Below the pieces are notes generated by a model that did no database searches, was not told the origin of the DNA, and saw only the letters and a program-made list of their open reading frames with translations. A stretch of DNA of 64,000 bases, taken from NCBI GenBank assembly GCA_036852015.1, contig JAANDG010000506.1:1-64000 (forward strand). Reading direction: 5' to 3'. Shown one piece after another: positions 1 through 12,276 of this stretch. The position numbers and the translations under genes are program-made. Source of the DNA: Pelodera strongyloides (Eukaryota; Nematoda; Chromadorea; Rhabditida; Rhabditidae). Numbering within the stretch: the first letter of the stretch is position 1; every line of letters begins with the position of its first letter.

Positions 1-139
1 CATTTATTACGGAGATATTCGAGTATCAGTAATTACTGTGAAGAAGTTTACGTTTAATATATCTAAAAAAGAGACATACCACGTGAATTCTGTCGCTTCT
101 GACAAGTTTTCTACTGAAAATGTTGAGCCAGACGGCACA

Positions 140-215
140 ATTCACTTCTCGCGGGTCTTCGGGTGTATATTGAGTGGGTGTTCGATTCCCACCATCGCTC
201 ACTCAGCAGGTATAC
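140..215 (+). repeat. tRNA T-arm-like segment (mirrored at 7367-7440)
   Basis: Contains GTTCGATTCCCACC, a good pol III B-box and T-arm match with GTGGG/CCCAC pairing, but no convincing D-arm or acceptor stem. It is mirrored, with changes, in the right arm. It is probably the tail of an old tRNA-derived SINE rather than a functional tRNA. Confidence 0.35.
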
Positions 216-1002
216 GTTGTGGTGTTGCTCAAATCCTATTATCAGATTACATAAATGAGCAAAAACAATAAGAGACAATTTTCTATGCATAAGAAACGTT
301 CAAAATGCTATAGACACGTACAAGCGGCCATAAAGAAAAAAAAAAGTAAAAAGTGAGTAAAAAAAGTGTTAAAATGTTCGCAGGCCTTGCGCTTCTATGG
401 TGGCAGACTTTTGAGTAATTTTGTTTCCTTTACAGTAATTCTCGCACATTTTTCACCAGACCTTTGAGTAATCGTTTACATCTCAAACGAACCGCTCGTT
501 AGCATTAGTCATAGTTGTTCTTTTTTATATCCAGGTTCGGGTACATTCGAGTATACTGCTCCGGTTGAGCGATGTGAATCCTACACGGTGCATACCGAAC
601 AAACTCAGTAGAACGTAAGAATGTAGAAAGATGCTTATTTTTAGTAGTGAATAATTACCCTGTCTTCGATCTAAGACCCTTTCAAAATTATATATATATG
701 TTCAAAGTATCCCCTCGCATGAAACACAGACTGTATATCTCGAAATCCTGAAAAAGTTACGTATTCAGAAAAAAAAACAAATCATAATTACTTACACACC
801 ACCCAAACTTGTTTACATACATACATACGTAGTTACAAACATAGATACGTAGTTTCAAGCAACCCAAAATTACTCGTACAAAATTGCTTACAAACACACC
901 CAAACTTGTGTACATACATACATACGTAGTTACAAACATAGATACATAGTTTCAAGCACACCCAAGATCGTACAAAATTGGTTACATACACACACAACAC
1001 AC

Positions 1003-1060
1003 TGTTCTCCGCCTCCTCCGGAAATTCAAGGTGTGCACCAAGCACGCCGTAGAATTGAAG
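1003..1060 (-). repeat. GTGCACAC motif with microsatellite, copy 1
   Basis: Reverse-strand copy of a roughly 45-bp conserved block with core GGCGTGCTTGGTGCACACC followed by TTGAATTTCC and GGAGAA. On its downstream side it runs into GTGT-rich sequence and then two near-copies of a roughly 110-bp unit rich in GTATGTATGTA. The block recurs four more times in the window. Confidence 0.8.
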
Positions 1061-2980
1061 CATCGGTTACACTAGCCTATATAGATATGTAAAATATTAT
1101 GATACTCTACGAGAAGAATAAGTGCCTATTTCAAAGTTAAAAAGATAATCATATATCGCATCTTCCTGCTATTATTTTGCATAGTACTCTGTCATCTTTC
1201 TACGATCCTAGTGGAAAATAAAGGAGTTATGTCCCTAAATCCATCGATAATACCAAAAACAGTCAACCTTATTACTTTCAAGGCCAACTATCAGACTAAA
1301 TAAAATAATGGAAGAATAACCATATCAGCATATGTTATTGTTTGTCGTCAGTTTTCCAGGTAATTTGAAATAAATCAACTAGCCTTGAAAAGGATAGGGA
1401 TCGAAGAGCTACAAAAGAGTATTTTCGATATTTTTTAAAATATCATATAATGTTTCAGCAGTAGACTGTAAAAGAAATAACACCATTATTCCCATTAAAT
1501 GCTAGCAATATCTCAAAGGCTAGACAATGAGTTTTACTCTGTATGTATGAAAGCTTGTTTTTGGAGAAGGCTGGATGATGTAAAGCATTTGAGCTCTTTT
1601 CTCTGTTCTTTTAAAATAGCTGATCCTATTTGTAGATATTAAGAAAATTGAAAACTCAAACGCACTTTCAGTAATTATCATGGTGACAAATATACGCGTT
1701 ATAAGTCGTACTTTTAGTAATAGTCCTTTTTATACCTAAGCTTTTGTTGCGAGATAGTGCAGTCAAAGAACATAACCAAGACATATTTGGCATAAAATTC
1801 ACTCCATGCTTGTTTATTAGGGTTCAGTACCTGCGAAGAGTTGCTCCTCAAAACGAACGGATCGTTCATTAGCAAAGGGATATTACACTTCCTCATGAGT
1901 TTCCTCAAATCGAGTCGCTTGATATACGTGTTCAGAATTGTAAACATTGTGAAATTTTGTGTAGTCACCGCGAATTCACCAATATGAATACAGCGAAAAC
2001 CCGCATACGACGACGGTGCAAGGTTGGTGTATTTTACGGATACGCAATCTTACACTAATGCTAGTTAAGTTACTACATGTGTAGTTATAGGTTCTAAAAT
2101 ACTGTATTGATGCTCATGTGCTGATGTTTTTCGTGCAGAGCTGTAATTTAAGATTCCTAGTTGAGCAAGAGCAAAATTGTGCTAGAATACATTCTAAATA
2201 ATATTTTCTGTGTGCTGTATTTTGCGGTGTATTGGTGTAGAACAGGAAATGAATGTGTCTATGTACTATGGCTGTCAGACGTCGGAGAATAAGCATTCGG
2301 AGAAGGCAACAGTCATTTGCCCATGATTAAATGCTGTTTTGATGAAAATACATGCTCGTTGACACTCCAGACGCTCAAGTTTGGTTATCTACAAAATATG
2401 TATGACAATAAGTGAAACAACCATGAGAACCAGCTATTTTTGCTGCCTTTTTGTGTTCCAGAGAGCACCCTCAGGGCGCACATAGTATTGGGCATGAATA
2501 TTCACGAACCGTATATTCCAGTGTAAGTTGCAAAATTTCACAACTATAAATGTTTACGAGAATACGAAATTAGCTAGACTTCGGTATATTGATACCCTGC
2601 CTTTTGTCTGTGTTCATCCCAGTTTCAAAATAGAACATTGATTGGGGTATTAGTGCATAGCGTTTGAAATTGTACATGACCCTTGAAGCAAAAAAGGACA
2701 CACTCCAATCTTGGTTGCATTCGCATAACAAGTTGTATGTTATGTATTTGGTTTGGTGAGCGACTAAATACAAGTCTCTCTTCGAATGAAGAAAAGCTGA
2801 CCAATATTTCTTGTATTATCATTACATACACCACCTCTTTAGTTCACTAATACAACCAATTTCTTTAATATTCTCGATTTGGGAGGCCAAGAAAGATAAA
2901 TACTACGGAAAAATACCTGCATTATTTGTATACATATGTCCAATATAATGTATGATGGTGATGGTGTGTGTACGTGTATT

Positions 2981-3135
2981 TGCTCCAATTCTGCGGCGTG
3001 CTTGGTGCACACCTTGAATTTCCGCGGAGAAAGGGGTGTGTGTGTAGTGTGTGGTGGTGTGGGTGTTTGTGTGTATGTGTGGTGGTGTGGGTGTTTGTGT
3101 GTATGTGTGGTGGTGTGTATCTGTGTGTTTGTTAC
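2981..3135 (+). repeat. GTGCACAC motif with GT microsatellite, copy 2
   Basis: Plus-strand copy of the conserved block (core GGCGTGCTTGGTGCACACC at about 2995-3013), followed immediately by a GT-rich microsatellite in which a TGTGTGTATGTGTGGTGGTG unit repeats. Together with copy 1 it brackets a 1.9-kb segment with the two motifs facing outward. Confidence 0.8.
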
Positions 3136-3530
3136 TATTTTTGCCAATACAATAACCACAATACATATACTTGGAGAATGGCTTTCTCAGGCGGTAACTA
3201 CAGTTTTCCCGAATAAAAAGGACACACAACACAAAGATCAGGAGAATGACTTGAATAGAGATAGTGTATCTGGGTACTGAATGTAACAAAAGCAACGAGG
3301 AATGTGGTGCACACATCTGGGTTTCCTCAATAAGAAAAAAAAAGTTTGGCGGATTTCTTCAAAAATTTTCCTCGAACTGGATAGTAGTCCTACTCTATAA
3401 GAGTAGACAAATGACCTAAACTTGACATTCCCTACAAGCTCACCCAACCTTCCTATATCCTTACCCCTTTTGCCCGCTTTGTGAGCTTATCATAGATATG
3501 AAATATCCACCGTTCTCTGTGGTAATTTAT

Positions 3531-3976
3531 TCATTTGACCTGTTCTAGAAACCATACTCGGCATCAGAACAGCAAATCAGCAAAGAATATACATCGCAGT
3601 GAAGACAGTTACGTTTTACAAGAACAAGATCTATTTGTAAAGGAGAAAGTAGTCCGAAAATGGGCCACACGATATTGTGCTAGGATGAAAGATACACGCG
3701 AATACAGTTGTATAATACAGCTTTCCCACACCACGCGATCAAAAATGACTTCCAGACTAAAAGAGTAATTTCTTTGTCAGGTCTCAAGTAGTTTGATTTG
3801 GTTAAAGTTATGCTTCAAAGTTATTCAAACGAATGAACTTGTGACCTTTCTTGCACGCATTTCATACGAACAGTCGAGCTAAAATCAAAGCAAACTGGAA
3901 AATGGTCCTAAATCGTTAGTACTGTACGAGTATGGCGTCTTCGCATTACTGCAGTACAGCTAACAGGCCACATCAC
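3531..3976. other. Unique spacer at the centre of the palindrome
   Basis: This 446-bp segment lies between the two arms and has no inverted partner. It holds a 77-codon plus-strand open frame (3535-3768), rich in Lys, Arg and Ser, which I do not recognise. No splice signals or known motif support it as a gene. It would form the loop if the arms paired. Confidence 0.6.
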
Positions 3977-4384
3977 ATAAATTACCACAGAGAACGGTGG
4001 ATATTTCATATCTATGATAAGCTCACAAAGCGGGCAAAAGGGGTAAGGATATAGGAAGGTTGGGTGAGCTTGTAGGGAATGTCAAGTTTAGGTCATTTGT
4101 CTACTCTTATAGAGTAGGACTACTATCCAGTTCGAGGAAAATTTTTGAAGAAATCCGCCAAACTTTTTTTTTCTTATTGAGGAAACCCAGATGTGTGCAC
4201 CACATTCCTCGTTGCTTTTGTTACATTCAGTACCCAGATACACTATCTCTATTCAAGTCATTCTCCTGATCTTTGTGTTGTGTGTCCTTTTTATTCGGGA
4301 AAACTGTAGTTACCGCCTGAGAAAGCCATTCTCCAAGTATATGTATTGTGGTTATTGTATTGGCAAAAATAGTAACAAACACAC

Positions 4385-4550
4385 AGATACACACCACCAC
4401 ACATACACACAAAACACCCACACACACACACACCACAACACCACACATACACACAAACACACAAACACCCACACCACCACACACTACACACACACCCCTT
4501 TCTCCGCGGAAATTCAAGGTGTGCACCAAGCACGCCGCAGAATTGGAGCA
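4385..4550 (-). repeat. GTGCACAC motif with CA microsatellite, copy 3
   Basis: Mirror image of copy 2 in the right arm. The conserved block is at about 4500-4545 and the CA microsatellite is on its lower-coordinate side. The CA tract is longer and interrupted differently from the left arm, the main length difference near the palindrome centre. Confidence 0.8.
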
Positions 4551-6534
4551 AATACACGTACACACACCATCACCATCATACATTATATTGGACATATGTA
4601 TACAAATAATGCAGGTATTTTTCCGTAGTATTTATCTTTCTTGGCCTCCCAAATCGAGAATATTAAAGAAATTGGTTGTATTAGTGAACTAAAGAGGTGG
4701 TGTATGTAATGATAATACAAGAAATATTGGTCAGCTTTTCTTCATTCGAAGAGAGACTTGTATTTAGTCGCTCACCAAACCAAATACATAACATACAACT
4801 TGTTATGCGAATGCAACCAAGATTGGAGTGTGTCCTTTTTTGCTTCAAGGGTCATGTACAATTTCAAACGCTATGCACTAATACCCCAATCAATGTTCTA
4901 TTTTGAAACTGGGATGAACACAGACAAAAGGCAGGGTATCAATATACCGAAGTCTAGCTAATTTCGTATTCTCGTAAACATTTATAGTTGTGAAATTTTG
5001 CAACTTACACTGGAATATACGGTTCGTGAATATTCATGCCCAATACTATGTGCGCCCTGAGGGTGCTCTCTGGAACACAAAAAGGCAGCAAAAATAGCTG
5101 GTTCTCATGGTTGTTTCACTTATTGTCATACATATTTTGTAGATAACCAAACTTGAGCGTCTGGAGTGTCAACGAGCATGTATTTTCATCAAAACAGCAT
5201 TTAATCATGGGCAAATGACTGTTGCCTTCTCCGAATGCTTATTCTCCGACGTCTGACAGCCATAGTACATAGACACATTCATTTCCTGTTCTACACCAAT
5301 ACACCGCAAAATACAGCACACAGAAAATATTATTTAGAATGTATTCTAGCACAATTTTGCTCTTGCTCAACTAGGAATCTTAAATTACAGCTCTGCACGA
5401 AAAACATCAGCACATGAGCATCAATACAGTATTTTAGAACCTATAACTACACATGTAGTAACTTAACTAGCATTAGTGTAAGATTGCGTATCCGTAAAAT
5501 ACACCAACCTTGCACCGTCGTCGTATGCGGGTTTTCGCTGTATTCATATTGGTGAATTCGCGGTGACTACACAAAATTTCGCAATGTTTGCAATTCTGAA
5601 CACACAATTCATTTCCTTCAGCTCTTAATTTTCAATCAATCAATCAATAGATCAAGCGACTTGATTTGAGGAAACTCATGAGGAAGTGTAATATCCCTTT
5701 GCTAATGAACGATCCGTTCGTTTTGAGGAGCAACTCTTCGCAGGTACTGCACCCTAATAAACAAGTATGAGTGAATATGTCTTGGTTACGTTCCTTGACT
5801 GCACTATCTCGCAACAAAAGCTTAGGTATAAAAAGGACTATTACTAAAAGTACGACTTATAACGCGTATATTTGTCACCATGATAATTACTGAAAGTGCG
5901 TTTGAGTTTTCAATTTTCTTAATATCTACAAATAGGATCAGCTATTTTAAAAGAACAGAGAAAAGAGCTCAAATGCTTTACATCATCCAGCCTTCTCCAA
6001 AAACAAGCTTTCATACATACAGAGTAAAACTCATTGTCTAGCCTTTGAGATATTGCTAGCATTTTATGGGAATAATGGTGTTATTTCTTTTACAGTCTAC
6101 TGCTGAAACATTATATGATATTTTAAAAAATATCGAAAATACTCTTTTGTAGCTCTTCGATCCCTATCCTTTTCAAGGCTAGTTGATTTATTTCAAATTA
6201 CCTGGAAAACTGACGACAAACAATAACATATGCTGATATGGTTATTCTTCCATTATTTTATTTAGTCTGATAGTTGGCCTTGAAAGTAATAAGGTTGACT
6301 GTTTTTGGTATTATCGATGGATTTAGGGACATAACTCCTTTATTTTCCACTAGGATCGTAGAAAGATGACAGAGTACTATGCAAAATAATAGCAGGAAGA
6401 TGCGATATATGATTATCTTTTTAACTCAAAATAAACCTACATTTACGATAATAGGCACTTATTCTTCGCCCTCGTAGAGTATCATAATATTTTACATATC
6501 TTGATATAGGCTAGTGTAACCGATGCTTCAATAT

Positions 6535-6790
6535 CTACGGCGTGCTTGGTGCACACCTTGAATTTCCCGCGGAGAACAGTGTGTTGTGTGTGTATGTAAC
6601 CAATTTTGTACGATCTTGGGTGTGCTTGAAACTATGTATCTATGTTTGTAACTACGTATGTATGTATGTACACAAGTTTGGGTGTGTTTGTAAGCAATTT
6701 TGTACGATGGGTGTGCTTGAAACTACGTATCTATGTTTGTAACTACGTATGTATGTATGTACACAAGTTTGGGTGTGTTTGTAAGCAATT
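6535..6790 (+). repeat. GTGCACAC motif with tandem unit, copy 4
   Basis: Mirror image of copy 1. The conserved block is followed by two units carrying GTATGTATGTACACAAG and TGGGTGTGTTTGTAAGC. The arrays differ slightly from the left arm (small deletions), showing that the outer arms have drifted. Confidence 0.8.
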
Positions 6791-7571
6791 ATGTATTTGT
6801 TTCTTTTTTCATAAATACGTAACTTTTTCAGGATTTCGAGATATACAGTCTGTGTTTCATGCGAGTTCAGAGGATACTTTGAACATATAGACTTTTGAAA
6901 AGGTCTTAGATCGAAGAACAGGGTAATTATTCTCTATTAAAAAATACGGCATCTTTCTGCATTCTTACGTTCTACTGAGTTTTGCTCGGTATTCTGTGTA
7001 GGTATTCACATCGCTCAACCTGAGCACTATACTCGAGATGTACCCGAACCTGGATAAAAAAAGAACAACTAATGGAACGATGTTCATTTTGAGATGTATA
7101 ACGATTACTCAAAGGTGAAAAATGTGCGATATTCTGGACTGAAAACAAAATTACTCAAAAGTCTGGCACAAGAGAAGTGCAAGGCCTACGAAAAGACTTT
7201 ATGTTTACTACACTTTTTACTCGTCTTGTTTTTTTTTTCTGTTTCACTTGTACGTGCCTCCGTCTCTCATATAGCATTTTGAACGTTTCTTAGGCATAGA
7301 AAAATTTTCTCTTATTGTTATTGCTCATTTATGTAATCTGATAATAGGATTTGAGCAACATCACAACGTAGACCTGTTGAGTGAGTAATGGTGGGTATCG
7401 AACTCATACTCAATAGACTAATATACACGGGTTAAATTGGATTCAACATTTTCAGTACCAAATTTGACAGAAGCAACAGAATTCACGCTGGTATGTCTCT
7501 TTTTTAGATATATTATCACAGTAAACTTCTTCACGGTAATTACTGATACTCGAATATCTCCGTAATAAATG

Positions 7572-9150
7572 CGAATGGTGCCCTGGGTATGCTGGGTATG
7601 CTGGTGCAGCAGGTTAAAAATGCATATATTAGTGTTAACGGGTTTGCCCAAACAAGTGCCAGTACCTGCACGTTTTCTGGAGTATGAGGTCGTCCTCTTG
7701 CGCATAAGATTTGTACACTTCGAGAACTAGTAAAATGGGTGCTGATATTACGAAATTACTACATTTCTATCAAAACACCAGCTGATTTGTATTCTTATTG
7801 ATGTTGTTAGGCATTTATTAGTCTGTTCCGTTCGTTGAACATTCCTCATTTATGTTGTTTGTGTACCGGACTTACGAATGGCTATCAAAGATGTGAAACA
7901 GCTGCTAAACTGTTAAGGAGAAGCGTCTCCGTTTGTGTTTGAGTTTGTGGTTTGTGGCAGGGGAAAAAGGAGAGGTTTGTGGCTAAACAGAGGGAAAACG
8001 TAAGTTAGTGTTTGTAATGAAAAGTAGACAACTTTTTTCAAAAGGTCTACTATAAGTAAACTGCTTAACAAAATTTAGGGGACTGCGTAAGCGATACATC
8101 TTGTTTTGTTTTTCGTTCTCTGAATAAGTTATGCGCTGTTGTAAACATCAGTTCACTGATTTTACAAAGGTGTTACTGTCAATTGAGTTGCTAGCTTCTT
8201 TGTTTATGTGCGTTCTTTTAAAGAGCTGTAGCCTCTTTAGAGTCTACATCTTTGATAGCCAGGTGGAAAACTTGTTAATCTACGGGTTTCTTCTTCTTTT
8301 TTTTAATTTACAAGAAGCTGTGATGAATAAGAAAGGCTAAAAGGAGGAGGCCCACGAGAATGAAGAATGATTTCCTTTTATCGAAAAGATGATGGTATTA
8401 AATTCCGAAAGACATGCTTTGCAAAGGCAAAAGCTTTTAATTGGAAGGAGTAAATCAATATAAAACTATGAATTCTATCAAAGTTTTGGATAGTAGTAAA
8501 TAGTTGATTTCCATAGGGGGCATGCAAAATGACTTGTAAATTTGCATGTTTAGCTTTGAAATCCACCTTGCATACGATAGAATATTTTATTTGAGTTCGA
8601 GTTCGGGCATTATTCTCATTTTGTGCCATCTTATTATATTGAGAAGAGTTTGACGTTTTGGATGCTCGCAACACAGTTCCGACTAGGGTTTTGAAAAAAA
8701 TAGTGGAATTTCAGTTTTGAGCTAGCGGCCTTGATTGCTTTTCGTAATATACTTTGTTATAAATGTGCCCATTTGTGATCAGTGCTTTATGAACCTTGAA
8801 AGAATTTTATAGGCGTCGCAGGCAGCGATGACGGCTAGTTCACTATATCCAATTGATCATAGCTGATTATTGAATTGCTGCATCTAGGCATGCAATTGAA
8901 TGGGGCTTCGGTTCTGTTGATTGTGAAATGATTATGTCACCATAGCAACAGATGGAGCGGACCATGTACCGAAATTTTATATGCAGGTTTCTGCGTCAGT
9001 CCTAGAGTGAACTGTGTAGGAATCGTAGAAAGAAATAGAATACGTCTAGATGGAAGATGTGTCGTATAAATAACATTATGTTTAAATTCGCAAAGTGTAC
9101 TGTTTTTTCTCGCCGAGGATCATAATACATATCTGTTTAGGTTAGTATGG
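7572..9150. other. Intergenic stretch, no supported feature
   Basis: Both strands were read. The short open frames (for example 8131-8340 plus and 8378-8674 minus) lack splice context or recognisable motifs. I see no gene here. Confidence 0.5.
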
Positions 9151-9153
9151 GCT

Positions 9154-9290
9154 ATTTGCTCCAATTCTGTGGCGTGCTTGGTGCACACCTTGAATTTCCA
9201 CGGAGAACAATGTGTGTGAGTATGGGTATATGTAGGTTTGTATTATGTAAGTAAGAAAGTAAGTACATGAATGTATATACGTAATTAAAT
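9154..9290 (+). repeat. GTGCACAC motif with degenerate microsatellite, copy 5
   Basis: A solo copy outside the palindrome. It keeps the core GGCGTGCTTGGTGCACACC, TTGAATTTCC and GGAGAACA, and then passes into a TGTGTGAGTATGGGTATATG-type degenerate repeat. The block with its attached simple repeat is therefore an independent dispersed unit. Confidence 0.8.
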
Positions 9291-9300
9291 TTAAATTTGT

Positions 9301-9400
9301 TTTACGCTTCAAGTGCGTGCACCTTTATTAAAGGAAGGGTGAAAAAAAAAACAGATTCAATGCTTGCTTATGACATGTTCCGCAGAGGTCCTGAGCAGTA
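9301..9400 (+). repeat. Dispersed repeat, copy A (partner at 14417-14520)
   Basis: The order TTTTACGCTTCAAG, GCGTGCACCTTTATT, then TTGCTTATGACATGTTCCGC and AGAGGTCCTGAGCA is shared in direct orientation with 14417-14520. The spacers differ, so this is an old dispersed element of unknown class. Confidence 0.75.
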
Positions 9401-9439
9401 GGCGACGAGTTTCAGATGACAAATTGCTCGACTTCTTCG

Positions 9440-9545
9440 GGCTAGGGCCTGGAGGGATCGCCCATGATTCCCTCGCCTGGTGGTGGTCTCAAAGGTGTCA
9501 CGGGTCGGAATCGAACTCTGGTCGATTGCGTTAGAGATGTATGAT
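9440..9545 (-). repeat. Possible tRNA-derived SINE fragment
   Basis: On the minus strand an AGTTCGATTCCGACCC stretch matches a B-box. It is followed by a GC-rich tail carrying GGCGAGGGAATCATGGGCG. No complete cloverleaf is visible. This may instead be a pseudo-tRNA. Confidence 0.35.
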
Positions 9546-10293
9546 GTACGTATTGTAAGAAAGTATATTTGATACGTCGGTTGTGTTTCATTGAAAAAAT
9601 CACTCTAAAAGCGCTGAGTGCGATGAGCAACGACGAATGCGCACGTACTTTATAAAATTTACGCAACATTGTTACCCTGTTCTTTAAGTGACAAATCCTA
9701 GAACCCTACCATGTATGAAATCGGGCTGCTACTGTTTCAGCGCTCAAAATGGATCATCGGTACTGTCAAGTAAATTTTGGAAGATCAATGTAAGCCATTT
9801 TCGAAGTGAATATTTTAATGTGGTTTGTCATTAAGGCAACAAAAGTTGATAAAGATACCAAACTCAAAAAATGATTTTCCATACATCATCTTCCCATTTG
9901 ATGGCAAACATGGTTGATTTAAAGGGTATGTCAGGGGATTCTGCGCAGAAGACATCCCCTGGCGCAGACTAAGTAAACCTCAATAGCCACACAGTATACC
10001 CATAAAAATGCCGGCAGATTAAAATTTTCAAATTTCGACATAAACGTGAGCAAAACTTCATTTGGATCACCGAATAGGGACGCTTGTTCAAACCCCGTCG
10101 CTTCATGAAATTCAACAATTTAAGCAAAAAAAAACCGAAATATTTGGTTTCTTATTTGAACATGTTCACACATGATCTTATTATATAAAGGAGAAGAGTT
10201 TACTTGGTCTTTTGTTTGTATGCACGCAACGAAATCATTTTATAAAGAAAATTTTCTATTCACAATCGAATGGGACCATACAAAATCTTTGCC

Positions 10294-10373
10294 GCTGGCA
10301 GTATTCGAACCAACAGCAGCACCCAATATCGGAGCTTCACAGTCCAACGCTCTACCTGCTGAGCTATGCTAGC
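10294..10373 (-). repeat. tRNA-derived sequence (pseudo-tRNA or SINE head)
   Basis: The minus strand shows an A-box-like TAGCTCAGCAGGTAGAG with paired GCTC/GAGC D-arm, a B-box GGTTCGAATAC, and a nearly complete acceptor stem (GCTAGCA with TGCCAGC, 6 of 7 pairs). The anticodon and T stems do not pair properly, so a functional tRNA is unlikely. The fit is best to a decayed tRNA or the head of a SINE. Confidence 0.55.
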
Positions 10374-10839
10374 TTATGACAAGGATAATCCTCTACCCTA
10401 CATACAGCACCTTCAATAGCAAATTTGCACGGTGGCATTGTCGAGTGGTGATCCAAACTGATTATTATACGTTTTTACAATCAGAGATGTGTGATTGTGT
10501 GGGAGGAGAAAGAGACGAGAGTTAACTTTTTAAATTGTAGCAATCCTTTTTTTAAATAGGGAAACAATCGGCCGAAGGCCGATTCCTCCAGTCGGAGAAG
10601 AGCCCGTAGGGCTCTTCGAACGGCTGGTTTTTAATATTTGAATTGGTACACCGCCAGAGATATGCGCGCCAAAAGACGAAAAGCAGAGGAGAGTGTTGAG
10701 AGAGGAAGATAGCATAGACAACGCGGCGACATTAGAGCATTGGAGACATGAAAATAGTGTACGGCGGGTGAGAGTCCAGAGAGAGGAAATAGCATACGTT
10801 GTGCGGCGACGTAGACCAAAGAACACACAGAAATAGTAC

Positions 10840-11135
10840 GCCGCAGGCTACACCCGAGAAAACAGAGTCTAGGAAAAAGCACGCGTCGCGTGAGAGGCCA
10901 GAGAGGGGAGATAGCACGCGTCGCGTGAGAGCCCAGAGAAAGGAGATAGCACGCGTCGCGTGAGAGGCCAGAGAAACGAGATGGTGCGCGCGGTGCGCTG
11001 TGAAATAGCGCGCGTCGGGTGAGAGGGCAGAGAAACGAGACAGTGCGCGCGGTGCGGCGCGAGATAGTGCGCGTCGGGTGAGAGGACAGAGAAACGAGAC
11101 AGTGCGCGCCGGGTGAGAGGCCAGAGAAGACAGTC
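10840..11135 (+). repeat. GC-rich minisatellite, about 45-50 bp period
   Basis: Degenerate tandem units of the form CGCGTGAGAGGCCAGAGAAA followed by GGAGATAGCACG, about six copies, drifting from one end to the other. The long open frames across it in several reading frames follow from the repeat and are not evidence of coding. Confidence 0.85.
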
Positions 11136-11199
11136 GAGACCACTCTCGAACTTGAGTACCAACTTGACCGTATACGGTAAGTAATAAAAAAGTAAGTTG

Positions 11200-11290
11200 C
11201 GACTTGCCGACCAACTTGACAACCAACTTGCCAACCAACTTGACATCCAACTTGCCAACCAACTTGACATCCAACTTGACAATCAACCAT
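11200..11290 (+). repeat. CCAACTTGAC minisatellite
   Basis: Tandem units alternating CCAACTTGACATCCAACTTG and CCAACTTGCCAACCAACTTG, about seven short units, directly beside the preceding minisatellite. It is flanked on both sides by ATACGGTAA. Confidence 0.85.
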
Positions 11291-11510
11291 ATACGGTAAT
11301 TAAGTTGAACAAACAAACATGGTAATTAAAAAAAAATGTAATTAATCAAAAAAGTAATTAAGTTGAACAAACAAACATGGTAATTAATAAACTAATTAAT
11401 CAAAAAAGCAATTAGGTTGTACAAACATGGTAATTAAGCTTAAACCTAATTGCCCATTAATCACCTTAATTGCCAACTTAATTGCAAAACTTAATTACAT
11501 GTAATTAATC
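11291..11510 (+). repeat. TAATTAA-rich tandem region
   Basis: Repeats of ACAAACATGGTAATTAA and AATCAAAAAAGTAATTAAG alternate through the segment. It is AT-rich simple-repeat-like DNA with no coding signal. Confidence 0.7.
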
Positions 11511-11710
11511 AGTGGGAGTTTTTCCTGGATATAGTAGTTACGACGATTTTCAAGCGTATCAAGCTTCAATAGAGAGTCCCTATCAGAGCTAGATGGTGTA
11601 TCATTGTAATTGAGCAATTGGGAACGCATAAAAATTCGCTTTGTAAACGTACGTTGGATCCGATGTTGTACAATTGATGTTGTACAATGTTGTACAATTG
11701 ATGTCAATCA
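11505..11710 (-). pseudogene. Possible retroelement coding remnant
   Basis: The minus frame reads smoothly for about 60 codons and includes the stretch SLLKLDTLENRRNYYIQEKL. This resembles the paired-Arg motif near the C-terminus of non-LTR reverse transcriptases. It has no start, no flanking RT motifs such as YxDD, and a repetitive upstream part. The assignment is tentative; a host exon is the alternative. Confidence 0.25.
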
Positions 11711-11777
11711 ATGTACACGTATCACAAACTACGTGCGATCTAATTGCCTAACTTACCATGTCATTCAATACTCCTTT

Positions 11778-12257
11778 TTAAAGGGATAGGTTCACCTCGA
11801 ATTGCACCTTTTTTTATAATTTATGTTGATAGTATGACATATGACGGTCAAGATGCGAAAATTGCAGTAAATTTACTTTGCTCCCCGTAGTAGGAGAGCT
11901 TGCTCAAAAAAAGCTAAACTACCTCGAATCATAAAACAATTGGAGTACCGCAGCCACGGTATGTGGGAAATAGCGCAGGAGGACTGGAGGTGCAGATATT
12001 GTTGTGATAGACAGAGGATGATAAAAGGGCCTTGTTTTTTCTAGCGCCTCCAGCCCGGCTGCGCCATTTCCCACTTACCATGGCTGCGGTACTCCAATTG
12101 TTTTATAGATTCGAGGTAGTTTAGCTTTTTTGAGCAAGCTCTCCTACTACGGAGAGCAAAGGAAACTTACTGCAATTTTCGCATTTTGACCGTCATATGT
12201 CACACTATCAACATAAATTATAAAAAAGGTGCATTCGAGGTGAACCTATCCCTTTAA
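11778..12257. repeat. Palindromic TTAA-flanked MITE, AGGGATAGG family
   Basis: Inverted ends of over 200 bp begin AGGGATAGGTTCACCTCGA and are bounded by TTAA at both sides (11778-11781 and 12254-12257). The centre is a short GC-rich loop around 12000. There is no coding capacity. Termini of the AGGGA.AGG type with TTAA recur at 17.9 kb and 49.2 kb. Confidence 0.88.
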
Positions 12258-12276
12258 AACTTGAGAGCTTTTCCAG

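Larger units (their letters stand above)
1..7571. repeat. 7.6-kb imperfect palindrome (inverted duplication)
   Basis: The sequence from 1 to 3530 reappears in reverse complement from 3977 to 7571, separated by a 446-bp unique spacer. The left arm runs off the window edge, so the true length is unknown. Where checked, the inner parts (about 1955-3530 and 3977-5575) match base for base apart from the CA/GT microsatellite. The outer parts carry substitutions and indels, for example an extra stretch near 5600-5650 and a shortened one near 5765-5790. No gene is recognised in either arm; the open frames are short and mirrored. It could be a fold-back transposon, a segmental inverted duplication, or two inverted copies of one element. 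The divergence argues against a pure assembly artefact. Confidence 0.93.

Noticed and set aside
2839..4692. Mirrored frames rich in His/Thr or Cys/Val around 2.8-3.3 and 4.2-4.7 kb
   Set aside because: They follow from the GT/CA tracts and from the palindrome, which makes every frame appear twice.
10631..11316. Overlapping minus-strand frames of 137-219 codons
   Set aside because: A period of about 45-50 bp without stops opens several frames at once; composition is repetitive and there are no splice signals.
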